A stretch of DNA of 64,000 nucleotides from Eutrophosalina sp902522775 (lineage in GTDB: Bacteria; Bacteroidota; Bacteroidia; Flavobacteriales; Flavobacteriaceae), in NCBI GenBank assembly GCA_902522775.1, contig CABYWQ010000001.1, positions 62,001-126,000 on the forward strand. Direction: 5' to 3'. The translations under genes and the position numbers were made by a program. Positions 43,985 to 52,631 of the stretch are shown here, in pieces; the first letter of the stretch is position 1; every line of letters starts with the position of its first letter. The notes beneath the pieces are model-generated. The model had not been told where the DNA came from. It ran no database searches and was given only the letters and a program-made list of their open reading frames with translations.

Positions 43985-45157
43985 TTAATAGTTATTTAAT
44001 AATTCAATAATTAATTTGCAGCCAATTTTAATCTCCTTATTAGAGATTGTCAAAGGAGGTGTTATTCTAATAGCCTTTTTTTCGTAAAGCAGAAAGAATA
44101 CAATTAATCCTTTTTTCAGGCACTCTTTTACCAAATAATTAGCAATTTTCTCACTTTTCATTATCATTGCTATCATTAATCCTTTTCCTCTTATTTCACT
44201 AATTAATTCATGTTTAAGAATAGATTTAAATAACTTTTCTTTTTCAAGTGCTTTTGATTGTAGATTGTTTTTAAGTACGTATTTAATTGTTTCAATACCA
44301 GCTTTTGAAATTACTGGATGACCACCAAAAGTTGTTATGTGTCCAAGAATTGGATTAAATTTAAATTTATCCATTAGACTTTTATTGCAAATAAGAGCTC
44401 CAATCGGAAAACCTCCGCCAAGAGCTTTTCCGATAACTAAAATATCGGGAATAATACCATAATGTTCAAAAGCAAACATTTTACCAGTTCTTCCTAGGCC
44501 TGACTGTAACTCATCAAAAATTAGAATAGCTCCCATTTCATCACATTTTTTTCTAAGCTCTTTTAGGAATTTTACATTAGCTTGAAGAAACCCAGCTCCA
44601 CCTTGGATTGGTTCAACAATAACACACGAGGTACTATTATCAATTAATTCTAAATCTGAGAGCGAATTGAAATTTATATGGAAAATATTGGGAAGAAGAG
44701 GTCTGTATCTTCTTTTTCTTTTTTCAAAACCAGAAACACTTAAACTTCCATGAGTACTTCCGTGATAAGAATTAATCATTGAAATAATTTTTTGTCTCCC
44801 TGTAGATCTTTTTGCAAGCTTCAATGAAGCTTCAATAGCTTCAGTTCCTGAGTTAGTCAAATAAGTTGAATTTAATTTTGACGGTAATATTTTTGAAATT
44901 AATTCACATAATTTAATACTTGGTTTCAAAATAAATTCACCATATACCATAACGTGAGAGTAATCTTTCAGTTGATTTATAATTGCATTATTTATTATTG
45001 GATTTGAATGACCAAGATTATTAACAGACACTCCAGCCACAAAATCTAAATACTTTTTATCTTTTGTATATATATAAGATCCCTTAGCTTTTATAACCTG
45101 TAAACCCAAAGGATTTTCCGTTGTTTGAGCTTGATATTTTAAAAATTTTTTAATCAA
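43985..45157 (-). CDS. Class-III aminotransferase (aspartate/acetylornithine aminotransferase family)
   Basis: PLP-dependent aminotransferase of 390 residues. The active-site Lys is K244 in VIGKALGGGFPIGA, the ring-binding Asp is D215 in FDELQSGLGRTG, and YLTNSGTEAIEAS binds phosphate. In Bacteroidota this gene is annotated as an acetylornithine/ornithine- or aspartate-aminotransferase-family protein next to OstA; the substrate is not determined by sequence. It overlaps the OstA-like gene by 8 bases. A hairpin follows the stop. Confidence 0.9.
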   Translation of the reverse strand: MIKKFLKYQAQTTENPLGLQVIKAKGSYIYTKDKKYLDFVAGVSVNNLGHSNPIINNAIINQLKDYSHVMVYGEFILKPSIKLCELISKILPSKLNSTYLTNSGTEAIEASLKLAKRSTGRQKIISMINSYHGSTHGSLSVSGFEKRKRRYRPLLPNIFHINFNSLSDLELIDNSTSCVIVEPIQGGAGFLQANVKFLKELRKKCDEMGAILIFDELQSGLGRTGKMFAFEHYGIIPDILVIGKALGGGFPIGALICNKSLMDKFKFNPILGHITTFGGHPVISKAGIETIKYVLKNNLQSKALEKEKLFKSILKHELISEIRGKGLMIAMIMKSEKIANYLVKECLKKGLIVFFLLYEKKAIRITPPLTISNKEIKIGCKLIIELLNNY

Positions 45158-46763
45158 CTAGAATATCTTTTTTATAAATTTTTTCTTTTTCTCTATTTAT
45201 AAATCCATTTAAAAAAGTTTCATTTTTGTTAAGAAATTCTTCAGGGTATAAGATTCCTTCAGGATTAGTTATAAAAGTAATCTCATCCATACCTTGATCT
45301 TTAAAGTAAATAATAATTGAGCTTGCAACAGCTTTATCAATACCTATTAAATTTAAATCCTCATCATACATATAGTAAATTAATTCAGAATTTTGATCAA
45401 TCTTTACTCGATCAATTTTATTTTTATTAAAACCACCACTTAGTTTAAGACCTTTGATTTGATTAAATTGACTATTTCCGATAGTATCTTTTTCGATTAT
45501 AAAAACATTATTGGTTATTTTAATAGAGTCAAGCTCATTAGTGTCTAAATTTTCAGTAAATATTATCTTATCACCAGTCATTTGAGTGTAATTGTCCCAA
45601 ATAACTGGATTTTTTAAATTGATTTCAGACTCTGTTAATATTTGAAGATTCCTTTCTGAAATTTTTTTTCTTAACATAGTTGTTAACCCTAATTTCTTAT
45701 CAACTTGAATGTAATCAGATTTACCACTCAATTTTCCTTGAACAAATCTGACATTATTAATACCTCTCATTTTTCTTGTATTTTCTTCTCCGATAGAAAT
45801 TAATGTATCAGCCTTTATAAGTAAAGAGTCATTTTTTAAAATATTTATTGCAATAGGGTTTTTTGTAATAATTGCTGAATCATTTTTTTTAAAAAATTCT
45901 GCAAATTCACCTTTTAAAACTAAATTTTCTATTGAATCAACTATTTTAACATTATTTGTAATACTTGAATACTCTTTTTCTTCATTAAAAAAAATACTAT
46001 CACCATAGATTTCCCTGCTATCAAAATCAATTCTAGCACTATTCTTAAAAACTCCAGTTTTACTTCTTGGCTCATAATATCCTGAGTTACATCTTACAGT
46101 ATATTCATCACCATAAATTGAGGTTCTCTTATAAAAAAAAGTTTTTTCATTTTCTAGAAAATAATCCATCATTTCAGATTTAATTGTTCTATCTTGATCT
46201 TTAACAACTACATTATTTTTAAAAACATATTTTTTAATATCAATGAAATATTTACCATTTTTACTAGTAATTACTGATAAACTATCAATAATTTTTCCTC
46301 CATCATAAAAAAAAGCTTCATTTTTTAACCTATCTAACTCTAGATTTTTAGATTCAAGTTTCATCTCATTATTAATGAGTTTAACATTTCCATGCGCATA
46401 TATTTTTTTTATTCTTCCATTATAATTTAATGAGTCACAATATAGTTTTAAAGTGTCCCCTTGGTTTATGAAAACATCTCCAACAGAAATTACAGAGTTA
46501 TTTTTTTGAAAAAAAATAGATTTGTTTGAGAATATATTCATATCCTCATGTTTTAGATGAACCTTTCGATTTATATCTTTTTTTAAAATATTTCCGTCAG
46601 GATAAATATTTTCATCTCTATCAAATGATCCTGCATATATAATTTCAATTTGTTTTATTTCTTGAGAATAATTTAACAACGAGATTATTAAAAAAAATAG
46701 ATTTAGAAAGTAATATTTATTACCTAAAAATTGTTTGTTTTCTATCTGGGCCAACTGAGACAA
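45150..46763 (-). CDS. OstA-like / LptA-domain envelope protein
   Basis: Exported protein of about 537 residues with LptA/OstA-like strands: repeated beta units such as YAHGNVKLINNEMKLESKNLELDR and VKIVDSIENLVLKGEFAEFFKKN. LptA-type folds carry lipopolysaccharide across the periplasm, so this is likely part of that pathway. A hydrophobic segment (YYFLNLFFLIISLLNYSQ) ends in a likely signal-peptide cleavage site. The start is uncertain: two in-frame TTG codons (46763 and 46754) lie inside the 3' end of purA, giving a 34-44 base overlap, and no ATG is near. It is coupled with the aminotransferase downstream. Confidence 0.82.
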   Translation of the reverse strand: MSQLAQIENKQFLGNKYYFLNLFFLIISLLNYSQEIKQIEIIYAGSFDRDENIYPDGNILKKDINRKVHLKHEDMNIFSNKSIFFQKNNSVISVGDVFINQGDTLKLYCDSLNYNGRIKKIYAHGNVKLINNEMKLESKNLELDRLKNEAFFYDGGKIIDSLSVITSKNGKYFIDIKKYVFKNNVVVKDQDRTIKSEMMDYFLENEKTFFYKRTSIYGDEYTVRCNSGYYEPRSKTGVFKNSARIDFDSREIYGDSIFFNEEKEYSSITNNVKIVDSIENLVLKGEFAEFFKKNDSAIITKNPIAINILKNDSLLIKADTLISIGEENTRKMRGINNVRFVQGKLSGKSDYIQVDKKLGLTTMLRKKISERNLQILTESEINLKNPVIWDNYTQMTGDKIIFTENLDTNELDSIKITNNVFIIEKDTIGNSQFNQIKGLKLSGGFNKNKIDRVKIDQNSELIYYMYDEDLNLIGIDKAVASSIIIYFKDQGMDEITFITNPEGILYPEEFLNKNETFLNGFINREKEKIYKKDILVD

Positions 46764-47991
46764 TTTTAATCTTTAAGTTAAGTTTAGTTTCAAGATAATC
46801 AATATAATTTTTAAAGTTTGTTGGAAGTGTTTCATAATTTGTGATTTCAAAAATATCTTCTTCCCAACCATCTAATTCATCATAAATTGGTTCTAAGCTT
46901 GAATCGCTGAGAGAAAAGGGTAAATGTTTTATTATATTACCTTTATACCTGTATCCAATACATATCTTTATTTTTTTTAATCCTGAAAGAACATCTCCTT
47001 TCATCATTATCAGCTCTGTAACACCGTTTACGTTAATGGAATGTTTCAATGATACTATGTCAAGCCACCCACACCTTCTAGCTCTACCAGTTGTTGCTCC
47101 AAATTCATTTCCTACTTTGGCAATTTTATCTCCAACTTTATCAAAAAGTTCTGTGGGGAAAGGACCGCTACCTACTCTTGTAGTGTAAGCTTTGAAAATA
47201 CCAAATACACTACCAATTTTATTGGGAGGAACTCCTAAACCAGTACATGCACCTGCAGATGTTGTATTTGATGAAGTAACATAAGGGTATGTTCCAAAAT
47301 CTATATCTAATAAAGAGCCTTGAGCACCTTCTGCTAAAATCTTATAGTCTTTTTTTATTGAATCATGAAAAAATTCTTCACTATCAATAAATTCAAGATT
47401 GTTCATAAAGTCAACTGAATTTAAAAACTCTTTTTTTAAACTTTCAATATCAAAATCAATCTCTACATTAAAATTAGTTATTATATTAAGATGTTTATTT
47501 ATTAAATTTTCAAACTTTTCGTTCCATCCTTCCATTTCTAAATCTCCAACCCTCAACCCATTTCTTCCAGTCTTGTCCATGTAAGTTGGGCCTATTCCCT
47601 TCAGAGTAGAGCCAATTTTCTTTTTTCCTTTTGAAAGTTCAGAGGCCTTATCAATTAACCGGTGAGTTGGTAGTATTAAATGAGCTTTTCTAGATATTAA
47701 TAATTTTTTTTTAAGGTCTACGTTGAGGGCTTTTAATTTTTCAATTTCTTTTTCAAATATAACCGGGTCGATGACAACGCCGTTTCCAATAATATTTAAT
47801 TTACCATCATGAAAAATACCTGATGGAATAGTGTGTAAAACATGTTTTATTCCATCAAACTCAAGAGTATGACCTGCATTTGGCCCACCTTGAAATCTAG
47901 CAATAATATCATATCCCGATGTTAGAACATCAACAATCTTTCCTTTTCCCTCATCACCCCATTGAAGACCTAAAATAAGATCAATTTTCAT
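46720..47991 (-). CDS. purA: Adenylosuccinate synthase
   Basis: Joins IMP and Asp using GTP, the first step from IMP to AMP. The 423 residues begin MKIDLILGLQWGDEGKGKIVD, which contains the catalytic Asp of WGDEGKG. Further landmarks are FQGGPNAGHT, EGAQGSLLDIDFGTYPYVTSS and TTGRARRCGWLD. The start overlaps the fur stop by 11 bases, and the 3' end overlaps the OstA-like gene. Length is normal. Confidence 0.97.
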   Translation of the reverse strand: MKIDLILGLQWGDEGKGKIVDVLTSGYDIIARFQGGPNAGHTLEFDGIKHVLHTIPSGIFHDGKLNIIGNGVVIDPVIFEKEIEKLKALNVDLKKKLLISRKAHLILPTHRLIDKASELSKGKKKIGSTLKGIGPTYMDKTGRNGLRVGDLEMEGWNEKFENLINKHLNIITNFNVEIDFDIESLKKEFLNSVDFMNNLEFIDSEEFFHDSIKKDYKILAEGAQGSLLDIDFGTYPYVTSSNTTSAGACTGLGVPPNKIGSVFGIFKAYTTRVGSGPFPTELFDKVGDKIAKVGNEFGATTGRARRCGWLDIVSLKHSINVNGVTELIMMKGDVLSGLKKIKICIGYRYKGNIIKHLPFSLSDSSLEPIYDELDGWEEDIFEITNYETLPTNFKNYIDYLETKLNLKIKIVSVGPDRKQTIFR

Positions 47992-48445
47992 TTTTTATTT
48001 TTTTTCCGTAAAAGTATAAAGAGTGTTTTTCAATACTAACATTAAAAATTTCTTCAATACTTTTTTTAATATTATGTAATCTAGGATCACAAAACTCAAT
48101 AACCTCACCTGAGTCAGTCAAAATTAAATGATCATGTTGTCTATCAAAATAAGATTTTTCATAATGAGCAATATTACTTCTAAACTGATGTTTTCTGACC
48201 AGATGACATTCAAGCAGAAGTTCAATAGTGTTGTACAAAGTTGCTCTACTTACACGATAATTCTTTTTTTTCATTATACTGAATAAAAATTCAATATCAA
48301 AATGTTGGTCTAAATCATATATTTCATTTAATATTGCAAATCTTTCAGGTGTTTTTCTATGAGATTTTGAATCTAAAAATTTAGAAAAAACTTCTCTAAC
48401 TAATAATTGATTTTCGGATTTGTTCTCTTTCATTTGATTTTTCAA
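47981..48445 (-). CDS. Fur family transcriptional regulator lacking the structural zinc cysteines
   Basis: Metal-dependent repressor of the Fur family, 154 residues. The N-terminal winged helix (RKTPERFAILNEIY, then RVSRATLYNTIELL) and the C-terminal regulatory site (DRQHDHLILTDSGEVIEFCDPRL, with H104 and H106) are clear. In most Fur proteins LILTDSG would read CxxC; here those positions are Leu109 and Ser112, and the C-terminal Cys pair is also missing. It therefore keeps a regulatory site but lacks the structural zinc site. It sits between relA/spoT and purA, a conserved place in Flavobacteriia. The regulon is not visible. Confidence 0.9.
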   Translation of the reverse strand: MKNQMKENKSENQLLVREVFSKFLDSKSHRKTPERFAILNEIYDLDQHFDIEFLFSIMKKKNYRVSRATLYNTIELLLECHLVRKHQFRSNIAHYEKSYFDRQHDHLILTDSGEVIEFCDPRLHNIKKSIEEIFNVSIEKHSLYFYGKKIKNEN

Positions 48446-48454
48446 AATTAATTA

Positions 48455-50647
48455 TTAAAATCTAAGAACTTTATCAACTCCTTTAATTTTTTTAAGTCTT
48501 GTCATTAACTTATCAACAATATTCTTATTTTTTACTTTTAAAGTTATTAAACCTTTGAAAGTATCTCCCTCAGTATCAAACGACATCTTTTCCATGTTAA
48601 TATTTAAGTTTTCTGAGATTATTGTTGTAATTCTATTTACTAATCCAAGATTATCAATTCCAATAATTTGAATTGTAGATGAAAATTCATAATGAGATGA
48701 ATCAACCCATTTAGCTTTTAGAATTCTATATGCAAATTTTGATTGAAGTCTTAGAGCATTTTTACAACTAGATTTGTGGACTTTTATTCCATCACTTATT
48801 GTTAAAAATCCAAAAACATTATCTCCAGGTAAAGGATTACAACAACTTGAAAACTTATAATCAAGTTTTTCGCTTCCATTTCCGAAAACTAATTGATTAT
48901 TTGTAATAAGCTTTTCTTTATTAGTTAATAATTTTTTTTTTGGTTTTCTTCTAAAAAATTTTATAAAACTACTTCCTTCAGTTTTAGCAAAATTTTTAAG
49001 TTCAGAATTATCAATACTTCCAACTCCAATACCATAAAAAAGATCTAGCGATGATTGTAGGTTAAGAAAATTTTGAAGTTTATGAATTATATCTTCTTCA
49101 AATGAAATTTTTAAGTGTTTAAGTTTTCTTCTTAAAATTTCTTTACCGTCCTCTGCAATCATCTTTTTGTTCTCATTAAGTGCCGATCTTATTTTAGACT
49201 TTGCTCTGGAGGTCTCAACATAATCAAGCCAGCTAGCACTGGGTTTTGAATTAATACTTTTTATAACTTGAACTTGATCACCACTTTTTAATTTAAAATT
49301 TAATGGAACTATTTTTCCATTAACCTTAACTCCTCTTGTTTTTAATCCTAAATCAGTGTGAACTGCAAATGCAAAATCAAGTGCTGAAGCACCCTTTGGA
49401 AGTGATTTTAAATCACCTTCTGGAGTAAAAACAAAAATTTCGTTTGAATATAGATTTAATTTAAAATCTTCAACAAAATCAACTGCATTTGAATCATTAT
49501 TTTCTAGAACATCTTTAAGTTTATTTAGCCATTGTTCCAATCCGCTCTCTTGTTTATTTCCTTGTTTATATTTAAAATGTGCGGCGTATCCTCTTTCAGC
49601 AATTTCATGCATCCTTTCGGACCTTATTTGAACTTCAATCCACCTTTTACTTGGCCCAACTACTGTAATGTGTAAAGCTTCATATCCATTAGTTTTTGGA
49701 TTAGAAATCCAATCTCTTAATCTTGTTGGATTAGGTCTGTAAACGTCTGTAATAATTGAATAAATTTTCCAAGCAATTAACTTTTCATTATTATTATTGC
49801 TATTATAAATTACTCGAATAGCAAAGCGATCATATACTTCTTCAATTGCTATATTCTTTTTAATCATTTTCTCTCTTATGGAGAAAATTGATTTTGATCT
49901 TCCATTAATTTTGAAAAATATTGATTCTGACTTTAGTTTGTCTGATATTTTTCGTGCAAAATTACGTATATATAAGTTTTGATCATCTTTCGACTTTTCT
50001 AAACTATTTTTAATACTATCATAAGTCTCATTATCAGTATACTTTAAACTTAAATCTTCTAATTCAGATTTTATTTCATATAATCCTATTCTGTGAGCAA
50101 TTGGAGCATAGATGTAAAGAGTTTCGGAGGAAATTTTAATTTGCTTTTCAGGACTCATACTCTCCAAAGTTCTCATGTTATGTAATCTATCAGCAATTTT
50201 AATTAATATAACCCTAACATCATCATTCAGCGTTAGGAGCATTTTTCTAAAATTTTCTGATTGAATTGATAAAATTTTATCTTTTTTTAGTCTTGAAATT
50301 TTAGTTAAACCTTCAACAATTTTTGCAATTTTTCGTCCAAATAAAGAACTTACTTTAATTATATCATAACGAGAATCTTCAACAACATCATGAAGAAGAG
50401 CTGCAGCAATACTATTCGCATCTAAACCAATTTTTTCAGCAACAATTTTTGCAACAGATATTGGATGAAAAATATAAGGTTCACCAGACTTTCTAAATTG
50501 ATCTTTGTGAGCATCAATGGCCAAGTCAAGGGCTTTTCGTATCAAGCTTTTATCATCATCACATAGAGTTTGATAGCTTACTTTTAATAATTTTTTATAT
50601 TCTCTAACAATCTTTCTATTAATTAATTTATCAGACGAAATATTCAT
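48455..50647 (-). CDS. Bifunctional (p)ppGpp synthetase/hydrolase (RelA/SpoT)
   Basis: Makes and degrades the stringent-response alarmone. The 730 residues have, in order, an HD hydrolase domain (H61 in IFHPISVAKI, H86-D87 and E90-D91 in LLHDVVEDS), the synthetase domain (YDRFAIRVIY, GYEALHITVVGP, EVQIRSERMHE), a TGS domain (FTPEGDLKSLPKGASALDFAFAVHTDLG) and a C-terminal ACT domain. The presence of both active sites marks a bifunctional Rel/SpoT-type enzyme. It lies 2 bases after the methyltransferase gene and 9 bases before fur. Confidence 0.94.
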   Translation of the reverse strand: MNISSDKLINRKIVREYKKLLKVSYQTLCDDDKSLIRKALDLAIDAHKDQFRKSGEPYIFHPISVAKIVAEKIGLDANSIAAALLHDVVEDSRYDIIKVSSLFGRKIAKIVEGLTKISRLKKDKILSIQSENFRKMLLTLNDDVRVILIKIADRLHNMRTLESMSPEKQIKISSETLYIYAPIAHRIGLYEIKSELEDLSLKYTDNETYDSIKNSLEKSKDDQNLYIRNFARKISDKLKSESIFFKINGRSKSIFSIREKMIKKNIAIEEVYDRFAIRVIYNSNNNNEKLIAWKIYSIITDVYRPNPTRLRDWISNPKTNGYEALHITVVGPSKRWIEVQIRSERMHEIAERGYAAHFKYKQGNKQESGLEQWLNKLKDVLENNDSNAVDFVEDFKLNLYSNEIFVFTPEGDLKSLPKGASALDFAFAVHTDLGLKTRGVKVNGKIVPLNFKLKSGDQVQVIKSINSKPSASWLDYVETSRAKSKIRSALNENKKMIAEDGKEILRRKLKHLKISFEEDIIHKLQNFLNLQSSLDLFYGIGVGSIDNSELKNFAKTEGSSFIKFFRRKPKKKLLTNKEKLITNNQLVFGNGSEKLDYKFSSCCNPLPGDNVFGFLTISDGIKVHKSSCKNALRLQSKFAYRILKAKWVDSSHYEFSSTIQIIGIDNLGLVNRITTIISENLNINMEKMSFDTEGDTFKGLITLKVKNKNIVDKLMTRLKKIKGVDKVLRF

Positions 50648-50649
50648 AA

Positions 50650-51441
50650 TTACATAAAATTAATAGATTTTTTCTGAATCATTGCTTGATACAAAATAAT
50701 TGCAGTAGAAACAGATAAATTCAAAGAGTCAACATCCCCAATCATTGGTATTTTAAAGGTTGAGTTAGAATTTTTTAAAAAAATATCATTTATTTGTGAT
50801 GATTCTGTACCCATTAAAACAGCACATTTTTTTTTAAAATCTATATCATTTATTTGAGTATTTGATTTAATTAAACTACCATAAATATTAAAATTATTCT
50901 CTTTTAAAAACGTTATTGTTTTTTTTGAATCCAACTGAAAAATATTTAAGTAGAAGATTGCACCCATACTTGATCTAATAATATTCGGATTATATATTTC
51001 GGTTTTTGAATTTGAAATTATAATATTTTTAAATCCTAAAGCATTATAAGTCCTAAGTATTGCTCCTATATTTCCAGGTTTTTCAGGCTTATCTAATACT
51101 AATATTAATTCATCATCTGAAAATTTTATTTTATTAATATCAAATTTTTTTCTTTTTACAATTGCAACAATTTTTGATGATGACCTATAAGTTATTATTT
51201 TCATTAATTCTTTACTGATTATAAATTGATCATCGCATATACTATCATTGTAACTTTGATTTAGTATTTTTTTTTCGGTTGCAAATAATGACTTAATAAC
51301 ATAATTTGAATTAATGCATAAATCAACTTCCTTTTTACCTTCGACTATAAAGTTTTCAGTTTTTTTTCTTGTATTAGATTTTTTTGAGATTTTAACTAAA
51401 AACTTAAATTTTTCATTGTTTTTACTTGTTATTATTTTCAT
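50650..51441 (-). CDS. TrmH/SpoU family RNA methyltransferase
   Basis: SPOUT-class methyltransferase of 263 residues that probably 2'-O-methylates a ribose in rRNA or tRNA; the exact target (RlmB-, RlmH- or TrmH-like) is open. The N-terminal L30e-like substrate domain includes KFLVKISKKSNTRKKTENFIVEGKKE. The knotted catalytic domain has ELILVLDKPEKPGNIGAILRTYNALGF, then MGTESSQ and LNLSVSTAIILYQ. It is the first gene of the six-gene minus-strand operon and diverges from the cysteine desulfurase. Confidence 0.92.
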   Translation of the reverse strand: MKIITSKNNEKFKFLVKISKKSNTRKKTENFIVEGKKEVDLCINSNYVIKSLFATEKKILNQSYNDSICDDQFIISKELMKIITYRSSSKIVAIVKRKKFDINKIKFSDDELILVLDKPEKPGNIGAILRTYNALGFKNIIISNSKTEIYNPNIIRSSMGAIFYLNIFQLDSKKTITFLKENNFNIYGSLIKSNTQINDIDFKKKCAVLMGTESSQINDIFLKNSNSTFKIPMIGDVDSLNLSVSTAIILYQAMIQKKSINFM

Positions 51442-51463
51442 TAAATAACATTTAGTTTAATTT

Positions 51464-51482
51464 TAAATTTGGCATATATTTG
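51464..51482 (+). promoter_or_regulatory. Two -7 elements before the cysteine desulfurase gene
   Basis: TAAATTTG (51464-51471) and TATATTTG (51475-51482) both match TAnnTTTG exactly. The second ends 9 bases before the ATG at 51492. The TTG inside it is in frame but is probably part of the promoter rather than the start. Confidence 0.5.
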
Positions 51483-51491
51483 AAAAAATTT

Positions 51492-52631
51492 ATGGCCAAA
51501 GTATATTTTGACAATGCAGCTACAACGCCAATCTCTGAAGATGTAGCCGACACAGTATCTCAAGTTATGAAAAATAACTTTGGAAATCCCTCTTCTATTC
51601 ATTCTTTTGGAAGAGAATCGAGATCTTTAATTGAAGGTGTTAGAAAAAGTATTGCAGATGAACTTAATGTAAAATCTTCAGAAATAATTTTTACCTCTGG
51701 TGGTACAGAATCTAACAATATGATCATTAAAGGTGCAGTCGAGACTCATAAAATCGATAGAATTATTACAACAAAAATTGAACATAAAGCAGTATTAGTC
51801 GCCTCAGAGTCATGTAAAATAAAATATAATGTTGAGCTAGTATATATTAATGTTAATAGTCAAGGATTCCCCGATTTAATTGAGCTGGAAAATTTACTTT
51901 CCAATTCTAATAAAAAAACACTTGTCAGCCTTATGCATATTAACAATGAAATTGGGTCAATTATTGATTTAAGTGAGGTTGGATATATATGTAAAAAGTT
52001 TAGTGCATTATTCCACAGCGATACAGTGCAAACCATAGGACATTATAAAATTGATTTAAGTAAAATTAATATTGATTTTATAACCTGCTCCGCACACAAA
52101 TTTCATGGTCCTAAAGGCATTGGATTTGCATTTGTCAAAGAAAAATTAAAATTTAATTCTCTTATTGAAGGAGGAGCCCAAGAAAGGGGTTGCAGAGGAG
52201 GAACGGAAAGTGTTCACAACATAGCTGGTTTAAACGTAGCATTTATTGAGGCTTATAAAAAACTCGATACTGAAACAAAAAAAATTCAAGAGTTAAAAAA
52301 ATATTTTATTAGTGAATTAAGAAAAAGTGTTGATTTTAGAATAAATGGTTCCATAAATAAATCTAGCTATACAATTTTAAATATATTATTACCAATTAAT
52401 ATTAAAAAAAAACCTATTCTAAATTTCAAGTTAGATATTGAGGGAATAGCTTGTTCAGCAGGAAGTGCCTGTCAGTCAGGAAGTGATAAGCCATCTCATG
52501 TTCTTTCAGAAATTCTTGATTCTGATGCAATGAAAAATATTTCCCTACGTTTTTCATTTTCAAAATTAAATAAAAAAGATGAGGTTGATAAGGTTGTACA
52601 TTTTTTGAATAAATTTATTAACGAAAATTAA
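51492..52631 (+). CDS. Cysteine desulfurase (class V aminotransferase fold)
   Basis: PLP enzyme that takes sulfur from Cys for Fe-S clusters and tRNA thiolation; it could supply MnmA. The 379 residues start MAKVYFDNAATTPISED, the classic N terminus. PLP Lys203 is in CSAHKFHGPKG and the catalytic cysteine is most likely C327 in SAGSACQSGS (C321 is nearby). It resembles IscS/NifS-type enzymes; no IscU or suf genes are adjacent. Start chosen at ATG; an upstream TTG at 51480 lies in a promoter element. The stop overlaps the converging M23 gene by 4 bases. Confidence 0.93.
   Translation: MAKVYFDNAATTPISEDVADTVSQVMKNNFGNPSSIHSFGRESRSLIEGVRKSIADELNVKSSEIIFTSGGTESNNMIIKGAVETHKIDRIITTKIEHKAVLVASESCKIKYNVELVYINVNSQGFPDLIELENLLSNSNKKTLVSLMHINNEIGSIIDLSEVGYICKKFSALFHSDTVQTIGHYKIDLSKINIDFITCSAHKFHGPKGIGFAFVKEKLKFNSLIEGGAQERGCRGGTESVHNIAGLNVAFIEAYKKLDTETKKIQELKKYFISELRKSVDFRINGSINKSSYTILNILLPINIKKKPILNFKLDIEGIACSAGSACQSGSDKPSHVLSEILDSDAMKNISLRFSFSKLNKKDEVDKVVHFLNKFINEN

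Noticed and set aside
51480..51491. TTG as cysteine desulfurase start
   Set aside because: The TTG lies in a TATATTTG box; the ATG at 51492 gives the normal MAKVYFDNAATTP start.
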